Assembly: GCA_037384225.1 (NCBI GenBank)
Contig: JARROD010000011.1
Span: forward strand, 1 to 24,268
Direction of reading: 5' to 3'
Length of the DNA stretch: 24,268 bases
Origin: JARROD01 sp037384225
GTDB lineage: Bacteria; Pseudomonadota; Gammaproteobacteria; Pseudomonadales; Cellvibrionaceae
The notes below the pieces were generated by a model. It had not been told where the DNA came from and ran no database searches. It was given only the letters and a program-made list of their open reading frames with translations. This document shows, in pieces, positions 6,012 through 14,058 of the stretch (positions are counted from its first letter, which is position 1; every line of letters begins with the position of its first letter). The position numbers and the translations under genes were made by a program.

Positions 6012-7364
6012 GTGAGTCAAGCAATTACGTGTTTCAAGGCATATGACATCAGAGGTCGGGTACCCGACCAGCTCAACGAGGATGTTGCCTACCGGATTGG
6101 CGCCGCGTTTGTGTCGTTTCTCAAGGCCCGGGTGGTGGTGGTAGGCCACGATATCCGGCTCACAAGTCCGTCTCTTACCGATGCTGTGGTACGGGGGATT
6201 ACCGATGCCGGCGCCGATGTATTACATATCGGTCAGTGTGGGACGGAAGAAGTGTATTTCGCCACTTTTGACCAAAAAGTCGATGGTGGTATCTGCGTGA
6301 CGGCGAGTCATAATCCTATCGATTACAACGGCATGAAGCTGGTTCGCGAGGATGCCAGGCCCATCAGCGGCGACACTGGGCTTGACGACATCAAACGCCT
6401 CGCCGAACAAGCGGAATTCACACCGGCCCGGCGCAAGGGAGAAGTGAAATCCATCGATTGCCGCGGACGCTATATTCAGCACCTGCTGACGTATCTAAAC
6501 CTGGTGGCGTTAAAGCCATTGAAAATAGTCGTTAATGCGGGCAATGGTGGTGCCGGCACTGTGATCGATGCGCTCGAGCCACTGTTGCCGTTCGAATTTA
6601 TTAAAATCAACCACCAGCCGGACGGTCAGTTTCCCAATGGTATTCCCAATCCATTGTTGCAGGAAAACCGCGCGCCAACCATTGAAGCGGTGCGTGCCCA
6701 CAACGCCGATCTCGGTATTGCCTGGGACGGTGACTTCGATCGCTGTTTTTTCTTCGATGAAAAAGGCAATTTTATCGAGGGCTACTATGTCGTCGGGCTA
6801 TTGGCTGAGGCGTTTTTGAGCAAATACGCCGGCGCCAAAGTGGTACACGACCCGCGTCTGACCTGGAACACTCAGGCAATAGCCCGGAGTATGGGGGGCA
6901 CTCCGGTGCAAAGCAAGACCGGGCACGCTTTTATCAAGGAGCGTATGCGCCTGGAGGACGCGGTCTACGGTGGTGAGATGAGTGCCCACCACTATTTCAA
7001 GGGTTTCGCTTATTGTGACAGTGGTATGATCCCATGGCTATTGGTCGTGGAGTTGATCTGCGACAGTGGTGAGAGCTTATCGCAGTTGGTGGGAGAGCGA
7101 ATGGCGGCCTTTCCCTGTAGTGGTGAAATCAACAACCGCGTAGACGATCCCGAGGGGCTGCTGGCCAAGGTGGAAGCCTTTTACCGCCCTCTGGCAAACG
7201 ATATCGACATGACAGACGGCCTGTCTATGAGTTTTCAGGATTGGCGCTTTAATCTGCGAATGTCGAATACTGAGCCGGTTGTACGCCTGAATGTAGAGTC
7301 CCGGGGGGATACCGCGTTGATGGAAGCGAAGCGCGATGAACTACTGGGGCTGATCGGCAGTTGA
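6012..7364 (+). CDS. manB: phosphomannomutase (CpsG/ManB type)
   Basis: A 450-residue alpha-D-phosphohexomutase that converts mannose-6-phosphate to mannose-1-phosphate for GDP-mannose-derived sugars. All four active-site loops are present: phosphoserine loop TASHNP (Ser99), metal loop DGDFDR (Asp239, Asp241, Asp243), sugar loop GGEMSAHHYF (Glu322) and phosphate loop MSNTEPVVRLNVESRG near the C terminus. The sequence follows E. coli CpsG/ManB almost end to end (456 residues). It starts with GTG at 6012, preceded by a GGGGATAGAGG purine stretch. It is the second gene after galU and converges on pgi across a strong hairpin. Dual phosphoglucomutase activity, as in AlgC, cannot be excluded. Confidence 0.95.
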   Translation: MSQAITCFKAYDIRGRVPDQLNEDVAYRIGAAFVSFLKARVVVVGHDIRLTSPSLTDAVVRGITDAGADVLHIGQCGTEEVYFATFDQKVDGGICVTASHNPIDYNGMKLVREDARPISGDTGLDDIKRLAEQAEFTPARRKGEVKSIDCRGRYIQHLLTYLNLVALKPLKIVVNAGNGGAGTVIDALEPLLPFEFIKINHQPDGQFPNGIPNPLLQENRAPTIEAVRAHNADLGIAWDGDFDRCFFFDEKGNFIEGYYVVGLLAEAFLSKYAGAKVVHDPRLTWNTQAIARSMGGTPVQSKTGHAFIKERMRLEDAVYGGEMSAHHYFKGFAYCDSGMIPWLLVVELICDSGESLSQLVGERMAAFPCSGEINNRVDDPEGLLAKVEAFYRPLANDIDMTDGLSMSFQDWRFNLRMSNTEPVVRLNVESRGDTALMEAKRDELLGLIGS

Positions 7365-7392
7365 TACAGGGGTTGGAGCGCAACCCTGGGAT

Positions 7393-7430
7393 CGCCTAGC
7401 CGGGAGGGCTGTCGCCCTCCCGGCTAGGCG
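7393..7430. terminator. long perfect hairpin between convergent manB and pgi
   Basis: Arms 7393-7409 and 7414-7430 form a perfect 17-bp GC-rich stem (CGCCTAGCCGGGAGGGC / its complement) with the four-base loop TGTC. It sits 28 bases after the manB stop and 3 bases from the pgi stop. No T-run follows on either strand, as with the hairpin at 2698-2742. Confidence 0.7.
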
Positions 7431-7433
7431 GCA

Positions 7434-9071
7434 TCAGCTTTGTTTGAACATCTCTACCAATTGGGTAGTCGAACTGTCCCAAATTTCAGGATATTGCCCG
7501 CTTTGCAATGCCTGATGTACGGCTCCACCCAGTTGTTTGCCTAACTCCACACCCCATTGGTCGAAAGCATTGATATCCCAGAGCGTGGCGAGGCAAAACA
7601 CCTTGTGTTCGTAAAGTGCGATCAAAGCGCCCAGCGCTGCAGGCGACAACTCGGGCAGCACCAGCGTGTTGCTGGGACGATTGCCAGGAATGACTTTGTG
7701 CGCTGCCAACTCATCGATCTGTGTCTCGGACAGCCCTTGAACCCGAAGCTCGGCTTGTGCTTCGCTGAGTGACTTGCCCGCCAGTAGAGCCTGACTCTGA
7801 CTGATACAACAAGCCAGCAGATGTTGGTGCTGGCCGTCGAGTTCGCTCATCGGCTGCCGGCAGGCGATAAAGTCCACTGGCACCAGCCGTGTGCCTTGGT
7901 GCAGCAGTTGATGGAATGAGTGTTGGCCATTGGTGCCTTCCGTGCCCCATAGCACCAGTCCTGTTTGATAATCGACAGCCTCGCCGGCCCGGGTTACGCA
8001 TTTGCCCAGACTTTCCATATCCAGCTGTTGTAAATAGGCGGGCAGGCGCCCAAGGCGTTGCGCGTAAGGGAGCACGGCCTGGCTTTGGGCGCCCCAGAAG
8101 TGGCTGTACCAAAAGGTGATCAGTGCCAGGATAACCGGCATATTGGCTTCCAGTGGGGCGCTGGCGAAATGGCGGTCCATGGCGTTGGCACCGGCGCGCA
8201 GAGCATTGAAACCGTCCATTCCCAGCGCCAAAGCAATGGGCAGTCCAATGGCTGACCACAGTGAGTATCGCCCCCCGACCCAGTCCCACATAGGGAAAAT
8301 ATTGTCCGCGGCGATACCGAAGGTCTGCGCTGCCGCCACATTGCTGCTGGTTGCCACGAAGTGCTTGTGTAGCTCGGATTCCGGGCAACCGCCCGCCAGA
8401 ATCCAGCGGCGGGCCGAATATGCGTTCTCACGGGTTTCCAGCGTGGAGAATGATTTGGAGGCGACAATAAACAGGGTGGTTGCCGGAGGCAGGTTCACGA
8501 GTGTGTCGGACAGGTCTGCACCGTCGACATTTGCCACGAAATGGACGTTTACATTCTTTTGCCCGTGCCCGCTGACGCTAAGGGCTTCTGCCACCATCCG
8601 CGGGCCCAGGTCTGAACCGCCGATACCAATATTGACTACGTCGGTAATGGCGTTGCCGCCAAAGCCTTTCCAACTCCCTCCGTTCACGGCGTTGACAAAG
8701 GCGGTCATCTTGGCGAGAGTTTCACCCACAACCTTTTCTTTTTCGTTGTCGGGTTCCCCCTGAAAGCGCAATGCGGTGTGCAGCGCCGGGCGTTTTTCTG
8801 TGTTGTTGACCGGTTCTCCACCGAGCAGTCGGCTTATGGCCCGGGGCAGGTCAGCTTCTCTGGCGGCTGCGAAAAGCTGCAGCAGCGCCTCCGGGTGGAG
8901 GTGGTTTTTAGAGTAATCGAGAAATAAGCCCGCTGCCTGCAGGGAATAGGTTTGGCCGCGTTGCGGGTCCCGCCGAAACGAATCCAGTAGGGACAGATTG
9001 TCCCAGTGGCCTCTCGCGGCCATTAAAGCCGGCCAGCAACGATAGCGCTTGGCTATCTGTCGATTGGACAT
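7434..9071 (-). CDS. pgi: glucose-6-phosphate isomerase
   Basis: A 545-residue isomerase interconverting glucose-6-phosphate and fructose-6-phosphate, linking glycolysis to the sugar precursors used by the neighbouring galU and manB products. Catalytic residues are conserved: Glu353 in LDMESLGK, His384 in GTNGQHSFHQLLHQGT and Lys512 in FDQWGVELGK, matching Glu355/His386/Lys514 of the E. coli enzyme (549 residues). The family signature FPMWDWVGGRYSLWSAIGLP is at residues 259-278 and the phosphate-binding IGIGGSDLGP at 148-157. The ATG at 9071 is preceded by GAGGAT. It lies 41 bases downstream of ispB on the same strand, so the two may be co-transcribed. Confidence 0.97.
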   Translation of the reverse strand: MSNRQIAKRYRCWPALMAARGHWDNLSLLDSFRRDPQRGQTYSLQAAGLFLDYSKNHLHPEALLQLFAAAREADLPRAISRLLGGEPVNNTEKRPALHTALRFQGEPDNEKEKVVGETLAKMTAFVNAVNGGSWKGFGGNAITDVVNIGIGGSDLGPRMVAEALSVSGHGQKNVNVHFVANVDGADLSDTLVNLPPATTLFIVASKSFSTLETRENAYSARRWILAGGCPESELHKHFVATSSNVAAAQTFGIAADNIFPMWDWVGGRYSLWSAIGLPIALALGMDGFNALRAGANAMDRHFASAPLEANMPVILALITFWYSHFWGAQSQAVLPYAQRLGRLPAYLQQLDMESLGKCVTRAGEAVDYQTGLVLWGTEGTNGQHSFHQLLHQGTRLVPVDFIACRQPMSELDGQHQHLLACCISQSQALLAGKSLSEAQAELRVQGLSETQIDELAAHKVIPGNRPSNTLVLPELSPAALGALIALYEHKVFCLATLWDINAFDQWGVELGKQLGGAVHQALQSGQYPEIWDSSTTQLVEMFKQS

Positions 9072-9112
9072 TTCGCATCCTCATTTGTCTATCAGCGCGT
9101 TGTTAAAGGGGG

Positions 9113-10075
9113 TCAATAACGCCGGTTAACGGCAAATCTGGCTAAATCTGTCATGGCGTTACAGTAGATATTGTCAGATAACTGTGACAATTCAGCGATG
9201 GCTTGATCGGCCTGGATCCGGGCCTGCTGCATTGTATAGTCGAGCCCACCGGTCGACTTGACGATGTTGACTATTTCCTCAAGGTGATCCACGCCTCCTT
9301 CCCTGATGGCATCGGCTATCAATGCCGCCTGGGCGGGCGTGCCCTTCTTCATGGCGTGGATAAGCGGCAGCGTGGGTTTGCCCTCGGCCAGGTCATCGCC
9401 GACATTTTTCCCCAGGGCTTCGGCATCGCCTTCATAGTCCAGGGCGTCATCCACCAGCTGAAACGCCAGCCCCAGATGGTAACCGTAGCGGCGCAACGCG
9501 TGCTGGAGTTGCGATCCGCAGGCGCTCAACACCGCCGCCGTTTCACAGGCGCCTTCGAACAATGCCGCGGTTTTTTTATGTACCACACTGAGGTAATTCT
9601 CCTCGCTCACCCGCGGATCCCTGGCGTTCACCAACTGTTGCACTTCGCCCTCGGAAATAATATTGGTGGTGTTGGCCAGGATTTGCATTATGTCCATATT
9701 GCCAATGGCGACCATCATCTGAAAGGCGCGGGAGTACAGGAAATCCCCCACCAGCACGCTGGGAGCATTGCCCCATTTGGCATTAGCGGTTGGGCGGCCG
9801 CGGCGCAGGGCGGAGAGGTCTACAACGTCGTCATGGAGCAGTGTCGCAGTATGGATAAACTCGATGACCGCGGCCAGTTCCAGGTGTCGGCGCTCCTTAT
9901 AGCCAAGAGCTTTCGCTGTGAGCAGCACCAATAGGGGGCGAATGCGCTTACCGCCGGCTTCCACCAGATAGTGACCAATATTTTCCACTAGTCCCACCGT
10001 GGAGTGTAATTGGTCAATAATCAGTTGGTTGACGTCTTTAAAGTCACGTTCAACGATATTGTGAAAAGGCAGCAT
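9113..10075 (-). CDS. ispB: octaprenyl-type polyprenyl diphosphate synthase
   Basis: A 320-residue trans-prenyltransferase that makes the long isoprenoid side chain of ubiquinone. The first aspartate-rich motif DDVVD is at residues 82-86 (FIHTATLLHDDVVD) and the second DDALD at 209-213 (FQLVDDALDYEGD), followed by GKNVGDDLAEGKPTLPL. GGKRIRPLLV at 41-50 binds the isopentenyl substrate. I use the ATG at 10075; the reading frame also offers a TTG at 10096, but MLPFHNIVERDF fits the family's N terminus. The gene sits divergently from rplU, the arrangement seen in many gammaproteobacteria. Chain length cannot be read from the sequence. Confidence 0.95.
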   Translation of the reverse strand: MLPFHNIVERDFKDVNQLIIDQLHSTVGLVENIGHYLVEAGGKRIRPLLVLLTAKALGYKERRHLELAAVIEFIHTATLLHDDVVDLSALRRGRPTANAKWGNAPSVLVGDFLYSRAFQMMVAIGNMDIMQILANTTNIISEGEVQQLVNARDPRVSEENYLSVVHKKTAALFEGACETAAVLSACGSQLQHALRRYGYHLGLAFQLVDDALDYEGDAEALGKNVGDDLAEGKPTLPLIHAMKKGTPAQAALIADAIREGGVDHLEEIVNIVKSTGGLDYTMQQARIQADQAIAELSQLSDNIYCNAMTDLARFAVNRRY

Positions 10076-10150
10076 GGCATCGAAGCTTAAAAACAAAGAC
10101 GAGGATGCTAGGCGTGGGCTAGATTCCTGTCAAGCAGACTATTGGTAAAC

Positions 10151-10179
10151 TTGCGTTGGTATCGTCTTTACCGTAGAAT
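10151..10179 (+). promoter_or_regulatory. candidate promoter of rplU-rpmA
   Basis: TTGCGT (10151-10156), a 17-base spacer and TAGAAT (10174-10179). The -10 matches consensus at five of six positions; the -35 is weaker. It predicts a start near 10186 and an untranslated leader of about 275 bases before rplU. Confidence 0.45.
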
Positions 10180-10185
10180 TGCGGC

Positions 10186-10461
10186 CCCTGAATTTCTGGT
10201 CCGTGCTTATCGCCAAAGGCGGGTTGCCTTTGCTGTAATAAAGCGTAATGAATCGCGGGCCAATATACATACGACGCAAGCCGGGGCCCAGTCTGGCCTT
10301 TTTTAAAAGCTCGGTTGTTAATGGCGGCCTTGCCGACCTTGTTCCGCAGTAACAGGGTCGGCACTGAGTCTGTCTGGTACTGCTAGTTAGTAGCATATAA
10401 GTACTATTGCCTAGCTGCTTCGTGTCGTCCGAATCTGTAATGTAAGAGTTGGAGCAAGGTT
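10186..10461 (+). other. long structured leader of rplU
   Basis: No gene is convincing in these 276 bases (open frames here lack family features). They contain a 12-bp stem with one G-U pair (10332-10343 with 10351-10362, loop CCGCAGT), a smaller TGCTA/TAGCA hairpin (10381-10395), and a short GGCC stem followed by TTTTTT near 10285-10306 that could act as an attenuator. Ribosomal-protein leaders often carry autogenous control structures; that role here is inference. A ribosome site GGAG lies 5' of the rplU ATG. Confidence 0.45.
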
Positions 10462-10773
10462 ATGTACGCAGTAATTGTAAGTGGCGGTAAGCAGCACCGC
10501 GTGACCGAGGGTGAAACCCTCAAGCTGGAAAAAATCGAAGTTGCTACCGGTGAAACCGTCGAATTCGACAGGGTATTGCTGGTTGCCAATGGCGATGACA
10601 TCAAGGTAGGGGCCCCACAGGTAGAGGGCGCCAAGGTCACTGCTGAAGTGGTTAATCACGGTCGCGGAGAAAAGGTGAAAATCATCAAATTCCGCCGCCG
10701 CAAGCACTCGATGAAACGTCAAGGTCACCGTCAGTGGTACACCGAAGTCAAAATCACTGGCATCACAGGTTAA
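10462..10773 (+). CDS. rplU: 50S ribosomal protein L21
   Basis: 103 residues, the standard length for L21, a 23S rRNA-binding protein of the large subunit. It starts MYAVIVSGGKQHRVTEGETL and contains the family signature KIIKFRRRKHSMKRQGHRQW near the C terminus. It is the first gene of rplU-rpmA, with only 14 bases to rpmA, and is preceded by an unusually long, structured leader. Confidence 0.98.
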   Translation: MYAVIVSGGKQHRVTEGETLKLEKIEVATGETVEFDRVLLVANGDDIKVGAPQVEGAKVTAEVVNHGRGEKVKIIKFRRRKHSMKRQGHRQWYTEVKITGITG

Positions 10774-10787
10774 GCAGGAGTTAAATC

Positions 10788-11045
10788 ATGGCGCATAAAA
10801 AAGCTGGCGGCAGTACCCGCAATGGTCGCGATTCTGAAAGTAAACGTCTGGGGGTGAAAGCCTTCGGTGGGCAAACAGTGGTCGCCGGCAACATTATTGT
10901 CCGCCAGCGTGGCACTAAGTTTCACGCTGGCACCAATGTCGGCATTGGCAAAGACCACACCCTGTTTGCCAAAGCTGGCGGTAAGGTGAAATTTGAAGTT
11001 AAAGGCCCTAAAAATCGCAAATTTGTCAGCATCGAAGCAGCCTGA
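10788..11045 (+). CDS. rpmA: 50S ribosomal protein L27
   Basis: 85 residues, typical for bacterial L27, whose N terminus reaches the peptidyl-transferase centre. It begins MAHKKAGGSTRNGRDSESK and contains GNIIVRQRGTKFHAG, the L27 signature. An AGGAG ribosome site lies in the 14-base gap after rplU. There is no N-terminal extension needing protease removal, as expected outside Firmicutes. A clear terminator follows at 11103-11131. Confidence 0.98.
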   Translation: MAHKKAGGSTRNGRDSESKRLGVKAFGGQTVVAGNIIVRQRGTKFHAGTNVGIGKDHTLFAKAGGKVKFEVKGPKNRKFVSIEAA

Positions 11046-11102
11046 TAAGCGCGATACAGCGGCGTTTGGCACAGCCAGACTTTAAATTACCGTACGTTTG
11101 CT

Positions 11103-11131
11103 AAAGCCCCGTCAATTCGATGGGGCTTTTT
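11103..11131 (+). terminator. intrinsic terminator after rpmA
   Basis: AAAGCCCC (11103-11110) pairs with GGGGCTTT (11122-11129); the stem extends inwards through G-T, T-A and C-G pairs to an AATTC loop, and TTTTT follows at 11127-11131. It would separate rplU-rpmA from obgE, possibly with read-through. Confidence 0.85.
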
Positions 11132-11173
11132 CGTTGTAAATTACCACTGTTCAGACAGTAGCGGAGATCCAAC

Positions 11174-12367
11174 ATGAAATTTGTCGATGAGGCGCCCATT
11201 TCTGTGCACGCTGGACGTGGAGGCAATGGCTGTCTGAGCTTCCGCCGCGAAAAATTCATCGCCAAGGGCGGCCCCGACGGTGGCGACGGTGGTGACGGCG
11301 GTAGTATCTACCTGCAAGCCGAAGATGCTCTCAATACCCTGGTGGATTTTCGCTACCAGCCTAAATACCGCGCTGAAAGCGGCCAGAGTGGCGGCGGTAG
11401 CAATTGCACCGGCAAAAAAGGTAACGATTTGGTGCTGAAAGTCCCGGTCGGTACAACGGTTATCGATGCCGACACCGAAACGGTGCTCGGCGATCTCAAA
11501 GCCCCGGGAGAACGCCTGCTGGTGGCCCGGGGTGGTTTCCACGGACTCGGCAACACGCGCTTTAAATCCAGCATCAACCGGGCTCCCCGTCAAACTACGC
11601 CGGGTAAAGAAGGCGAGTTCCGCAACCTCAAGCTGGAGCTCAAGGTCCTGGCCGACGTGGGGTTGCTGGGAATGCCCAACGCCGGCAAGTCCACGTTTAT
11701 CCGCGCGGTTTCAGCGGCAAAACCCAAGGTGGCCAATTATCCATTTACGACCCTGGTGCCTAACCTGGGGGTGGTGAAGGTGCAGCCTCACCGTAGTTTT
11801 GTGGTAGCGGATATTCCCGGGCTGGTTGAAGGGGCCGCAGCGGGGGCGGGGCTCGGGATTCGGTTTCTCAAGCACTTGACCCGCTGCCGCCTGCTGTTGC
11901 ATCTGGTGGACGTGTGTCCTTATGACGGCACTGATCCGGTGGCGAATGCCGGCGCTATCGCTCGGGAACTGGAACACTTCAGTAGTACTCTGGCGGGGCG
12001 GGAACGCTGGCTGGTGTTGAATAAGACTGACTTGTTGCCGCCGGAGCAAGTGCAAAGTCGCTGTCGGGACATTGTCAAAGCGTTGCAGTGGAAGGGGCCG
12101 GTATTTTGGGTGGCGGCGATCAATAAATCGGGGACTGAGGTTCTTTGTGAAAAGGTGATGGATTATCTGGAGCAGTGCTGGGAACGGGAACAAAGCAATC
12201 CGGAGGCGGCGGCAGAGGAGGGGGAAAGGCAGGCCCGGATGCAGCTTGAGGCCAGGGAGAAAATCGAATCCCTGCGTGCCAGTCAGCGGGCGCGGAAAGC
12301 TACACGTAAAGATGACGATGATGGTGATGATGACGGCTCTGGTGTTGAAGTCGAATATAGTCCCTGA
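11174..12367 (+). CDS. obgE: Obg-family GTPase
   Basis: A 397-residue ribosome-associated GTPase acting in 50S assembly and stress responses. The glycine-rich Obg fold covers residues 1-158 (GGPDGGDGGDGGS at 32-44). The G domain follows: G1 GMPNAGKST (166-174), switch I TTLVPNLG (193-200), G3 DIPG (213-216), G4 NKTD (283-286) and a G5-like AAINKSG near 314. The C terminus is a charged tail with the acidic run DDDDGDDDG. The ATG at 11174 follows GCGGAG. The order rplU-rpmA-obg-proB is classical; here a DUF402 gene is inserted before proB. Confidence 0.97.
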   Translation: MKFVDEAPISVHAGRGGNGCLSFRREKFIAKGGPDGGDGGDGGSIYLQAEDALNTLVDFRYQPKYRAESGQSGGGSNCTGKKGNDLVLKVPVGTTVIDADTETVLGDLKAPGERLLVARGGFHGLGNTRFKSSINRAPRQTTPGKEGEFRNLKLELKVLADVGLLGMPNAGKSTFIRAVSAAKPKVANYPFTTLVPNLGVVKVQPHRSFVVADIPGLVEGAAAGAGLGIRFLKHLTRCRLLLHLVDVCPYDGTDPVANAGAIARELEHFSSTLAGRERWLVLNKTDLLPPEQVQSRCRDIVKALQWKGPVFWVAAINKSGTEVLCEKVMDYLEQCWEREQSNPEAAAEEGERQARMQLEAREKIESLRASQRARKATRKDDDDGDDDGSGVEVEYSP

Positions 12368-12395
12368 GTTTTTGTCGGGTTATTGAGACGTTAGT

Positions 12396-12884
12396 ATGAA
12401 CGGAACGACGATTCTTGAAATAAAAGAAAAATATTCCGGCCTACAGCAGGCGTTTAAGTGTCGTTTGTTGGCTTTAAATGATGATGAAGCTGTGGTGCTC
12501 TACCGGTTAACGGCGGACTATCAGTTACACGGTATTTCACTGAGTGCCGGGGATATTAGTGTCGGCTATTTTTGGCCGTCGCGCCCTTATAACGTTTACC
12601 ACTTTCTCAATCCCGATGGTCAGACGCTGGCTTTTTACACGAACATAAGTGACCGAACCACAATATCCATCGAAAAAATTTACTGGCGGGATCTGATCGT
12701 GGATATACTAACCACTCCCGACGGGCGTTGTCGTGTGTTGGACCGGGAGGAATTGCCGGCAGACATGGACCCGACACTGTTATCCTATATTGAAAACGCG
12801 TGTGAGGAGCTGTTGCGGGCGAGCAAAACATTGCAGAAAGAGTGGGCGCGCCGTACCGCCGCTTTTATCGGATCAATTATTTAA
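12396..12884 (+). CDS. DUF402 (FomD/Ntdp-like) protein
   Basis: A 162-residue protein that I assign to DUF402 by its pattern: YFWPSRPYNVYHFLNPDG (58-75), AFYTNISD (79-86), YWRDLIVDIL (96-105) and CRVLDREELP (112-121). In characterised family members (FomD, Ntdp) the Asn, Asp and Glu residues at such places bind divalent metals and act on nucleotides or nucleotidyl esters; here the candidates are Asn83, Asp99, Asp103, Asp116 and Glu118. No signal peptide or membrane helix, so cytosolic. It lies 28 bases after obgE and 31 bases before proB, probably in one transcript. The start has only a weak ribosome site. The substrate is unknown. Confidence 0.7.
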   Translation: MNGTTILEIKEKYSGLQQAFKCRLLALNDDEAVVLYRLTADYQLHGISLSAGDISVGYFWPSRPYNVYHFLNPDGQTLAFYTNISDRTTISIEKIYWRDLIVDILTTPDGRCRVLDREELPADMDPTLLSYIENACEELLRASKTLQKEWARRTAAFIGSII

Positions 12885-12915
12885 CTTTATCGTAAAATTT
12901 TTGGGTCGGCTTGAG

Positions 12916-14040
12916 ATGACGTCTGTGAGAGGGGCATTAAAAAATACACGCTGCTGGGTTGTAAAAGTAGGCAGCTCACTGTTAACCAATGACGGCAAAG
13001 GGCTGGACGTTGACGCGATCGGATCCTGGGTTACACAAATCGCCCAATTGCATGGCGAAGGCGTGAATGTGGTGTTGGTCTCATCCGGGGCGGTGGCGGC
13101 GGGCATGTGGCGTCTGGGCTGGCAGTGTCGCCCCGAGGCAATCCATAAGCTGCAGGCCGCCGCCGCCGTTGGGCAGATGGGATTAGTGCAGACTTATGAG
13201 CGGGCATTTCAGCAGTATGGATTGCACACTGCTCAGGTGTTGCTGGACCACGATGATTTATCCAACCGCGAGCGTTATCTCAATGCGCGTTCCACCCTGC
13301 GTACACTGCTAAAGCTGGGTGTTGTGCCCGTGGTGAATGAAAACGATACTGTGGTGACCGAGGAGATTCGTTTTGGCGATAACGATACCCTGGCGGCGCT
13401 GGTGGCGAATCTGGTCGAGGCTGAGATGTTGGTCATTCTCACCGATCAGAATGGTATGTATCAGCGCGATCCGCGCACACACCCCAAGGCGGAGATTATC
13501 AGCGAAACATCGGCATTGGATAAGACTCTGCAGGCCATGGCCGGAGGCGGTGGCAGACTGGGGCAGGGAGGGATGATTACCAAGGTGCGGGCGGCGCGGC
13601 TTGCGGCGCGTTCGGGCGCGCATACACTGATCGCCGGTGGGCGCACCGAGCAGGTGCTGTTGCGGTTGCGGGCGGGGGAGATGCTCGGTACCTTGCTGGT
13701 TGCTGAGCAGCAGCCCCAGGCGGCGCGCAAGCGCTGGATTGCGGGCCAACTGCAGACCCGTGGTACTCTGGTACTGGATGATGGTGCGGTAAAGGTCTTG
13801 AGAGAGCAAGGCCGCAGTCTGCTGGCGGTGGGCGTTAAACAGGTGACGGGTAATTTTACCCGCGGCGATATGGTGGTTTGCACCGATGGTCAAGGGCGGG
13901 AAGTTGCCCGCGGGCTGATTAATTACAGCAGCGCGGAAACCCGGAAAATTATTGGTGTTAGCAGTGAGCGTATTGAAGTGCTGCTCGGTTACAAAGATGA
14001 CGATGAATTGGTTCATCGTGACAATTTAGTCCTGCTTTGA
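12916..14040 (+). CDS. proB: glutamate 5-kinase
   Basis: A 374-residue kinase that phosphorylates glutamate in the first step of proline synthesis. The amino-acid-kinase domain starts CWVVKVGSSLLTNDGKGL (Lys17), with the VSSGAVAAGM loop at 55-64, VPVVNENDTV and the nucleotide-binding segment GGGGRLGQGGMITKV. A C-terminal PUA domain begins near residue 275 (KRWIAGQLQTRGTLVLDDGA), as in E. coli ProB (367 residues). The open frame extends upstream to 12733 inside the DUF402 gene, but I choose the ATG at 12916 because homologues begin here and the longer form would overlap its neighbour out of frame. No proA is adjacent. Confidence 0.96.
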   Translation: MTSVRGALKNTRCWVVKVGSSLLTNDGKGLDVDAIGSWVTQIAQLHGEGVNVVLVSSGAVAAGMWRLGWQCRPEAIHKLQAAAAVGQMGLVQTYERAFQQYGLHTAQVLLDHDDLSNRERYLNARSTLRTLLKLGVVPVVNENDTVVTEEIRFGDNDTLAALVANLVEAEMLVILTDQNGMYQRDPRTHPKAEIISETSALDKTLQAMAGGGGRLGQGGMITKVRAARLAARSGAHTLIAGGRTEQVLLRLRAGEMLGTLLVAEQQPQAARKRWIAGQLQTRGTLVLDDGAVKVLREQGRSLLAVGVKQVTGNFTRGDMVVCTDGQGREVARGLINYSSAETRKIIGVSSERIEVLLGYKDDDELVHRDNLVLL

Positions 14041-14058
14041 GTATGTTGACGATAGACC

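Noticed and set aside
5325..6149. 274-residue minus-strand open frame opposite galU and the start of manB
   Set aside because: It is the antisense shadow of two highly conserved enzymes and spans the intergenic gap without any recognisable protein pattern.
7711..8763. Large alternative frames on both strands inside pgi
   Set aside because: Low-complexity Arg/Pro/Gly-rich translations typical of GC-rich shadow frames; pgi itself has all catalytic residues.
10119..10396. Two minus-strand reading frames between ispB and rplU
   Set aside because: No family features, poor ribosome sites, and they overlap each other and the probable rplU leader; better explained as chance frames in a structured leader.
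12733..12915. Longer ProB reading frame overlapping the DUF402 gene
   Set aside because: The extra 61 residues are the out-of-frame shadow of the DUF402 gene, are rich in Cys and Arg, and have no counterpart in glutamate 5-kinases.
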